From positions 1 through 64,000 of the forward strand of contig NZ_JAHQZS010000002.1 in the NCBI RefSeq assembly GCF_019061145.1: a stretch of DNA of 64,000 nucleotides. Reading direction: 5' to 3'. The stretch comes from Anianabacter salinae (GTDB lineage: Bacteria > Pseudomonadota > Alphaproteobacteria > Rhodobacterales > Rhodobacteraceae). The translations under genes were made by a program, and so were the position numbers. Under the pieces are notes generated by a model. That model did not search any database, had not been told where the DNA came from, and was given only the letters and a program-made list of their open reading frames with translations. Every line of letters begins with the position of its first letter. Within the stretch, counting starts at the first letter, position 1. Shown one piece after another: positions 63,573 to 64,000 of this stretch.

Positions 63573-64000
63573 ATGAAACCCCTCCTGATCGTTCTGTCCC
63601 TTGTGTGCGGCTTGTCCGCCTGTGCGTCTCCTGGTCCAAAGACGACCGAACCGGCCAAGCCGCCGGTGATGCGCTGGGATTTTCGCCCCGATGCGGCGAT
63701 CTGGACGACGGCGACGCTGGGCGCGCTTTCAACCCACGGCGAGGCGCTGCCGGGCATGATCCCCGCAGACATCACGGAATGGTGCCCCGATTATGCGAAC
63801 CGCAGCGCAAGCGACCGCGCCGCGTTCTGGGCGGGCCTGATGTCGGCGCTGGCCAAGCATGAAAGCACCTGGCGGCCCGAGGCCGTTGGCGGTGGCGGGC
63901 GCTGGTTCGGGTTGGTGCAGATCGATCCGCGGACGGCACGCGCCTATGGCTGCGCTGCGCAGTCGGGCGAGGCGTTGAAGGACCCGCAGGCGAACCTGTC
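63573..64000 (+). CDS. Lipoprotein lytic transglycosylase (SLT domain), partial
   Basis: The reading frame is open from ATG 63573 to the window end, 142 codons. It begins with a lipoprotein signal (MKPLLIVLSLVCGLSACAS, lipobox LSAC). A SLT/lysozyme-like domain follows: the catalytic Glu is in LAKHESTWRPEAVGGGG, then WFGLVQIDPRTARAYGC. The first codon lacks a strong ribosome site. The C-terminal part of the protein lies beyond the window. Confidence 0.8.
   Translation, partial: MKPLLIVLSLVCGLSACASPGPKTTEPAKPPVMRWDFRPDAAIWTTATLGALSTHGEALPGMIPADITEWCPDYANRSASDRAAFWAGLMSALAKHESTWRPEAVGGGGRWFGLVQIDPRTARAYGCAAQSGEALKDPQANL

Overview
The window reads as chromosomal DNA of an aerobic alphaproteobacterium, most likely a member of the Rhodobacteraceae/Roseobacter group. 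The evidence is the high GC content, the ALAS-type hemA (C4 pathway), a TRAP transporter, the bactofilin-M23 pair, the gene order bcp / AsmA-like / queA / MFS / DUF924 / lpdA, and intergenic repeats of a style common in that family. Taxonomy is inferred from gene content; no 16S gene is present. Nearly all the DNA is coding. No prophage, insertion sequence or CRISPR array was seen.

Layout. 1-7.6 kb: tRNA-Asp, an M20 peptidase, an exported protein, hemA, a RodZ-like protein, ispG and prfB. 7.6-15.6 kb: cell-envelope genes (PBP1A, an N-acetylmuramoyl-L-alanine amidase, an M48 protease with TPRs, a DsbA-like thioredoxin) with a small methyltransferase and an aminotransferase. 15.7-18.7 kb: a complete TRAP transporter (dctP, dctQ, dctM). 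18.6-25.9 kb: MltB-type transglycosylase, amidase, then MFS, bactofilin, M23 peptidase, a DUF455 ferritin-like protein and bcp. 25.9-33.9 kb: a very large AsmA/YhdP-like protein, queA, MFS, DUF924 and lpdA. 34.0-35.5 kb: an unrecognised two-gene unit with visibly lower GC. 35.5-43.9 kb: MFS, a DUF4394 protein, uvrA, hisH/hisB, a lone Lrp/AsnC-type RAM domain and a phosphomannomutase. 44-49.1 kb: a tight acyl-CoA catabolic operon (CoA ligase, MaoC hydratase, nitronate monooxygenase-like, acyl-CoA dehydrogenase, SDR). 49.2-54.9 kb: kynureninase, pntB/pntA, a small methyltransferase and an SDR. 55.0-58.7 kb: a 1063-residue self-sufficient reductive dehalogenase with its MarR regulator. 58.8-64 kb: HAD phosphatase, a TPR protein with near-identical 50-residue repeats, small membrane genes, gatB, and a lipoprotein transglycosylase cut off by the window end.

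The most interesting locus is the reductive dehalogenase fusion: two copies of a cobalamin-binding-type domain (the first probably degenerate), two 4Fe-4S clusters, and an FMN / NAD / 2Fe-2S reductase module in one cytoplasmic polypeptide. Next are the uncharacterised low-GC gene pair at 34 kb, whose first protein resembles the C-terminal domain of the second, and three families of structured intergenic repeats: a perfect 57-bp repeat in two copies, a covarying twin-hairpin element in three copies, and GGCGGGA/TCCCGCC palindromes that supply stop codons to neighbouring genes. All calls come from reading the sequence; no database search was possible.
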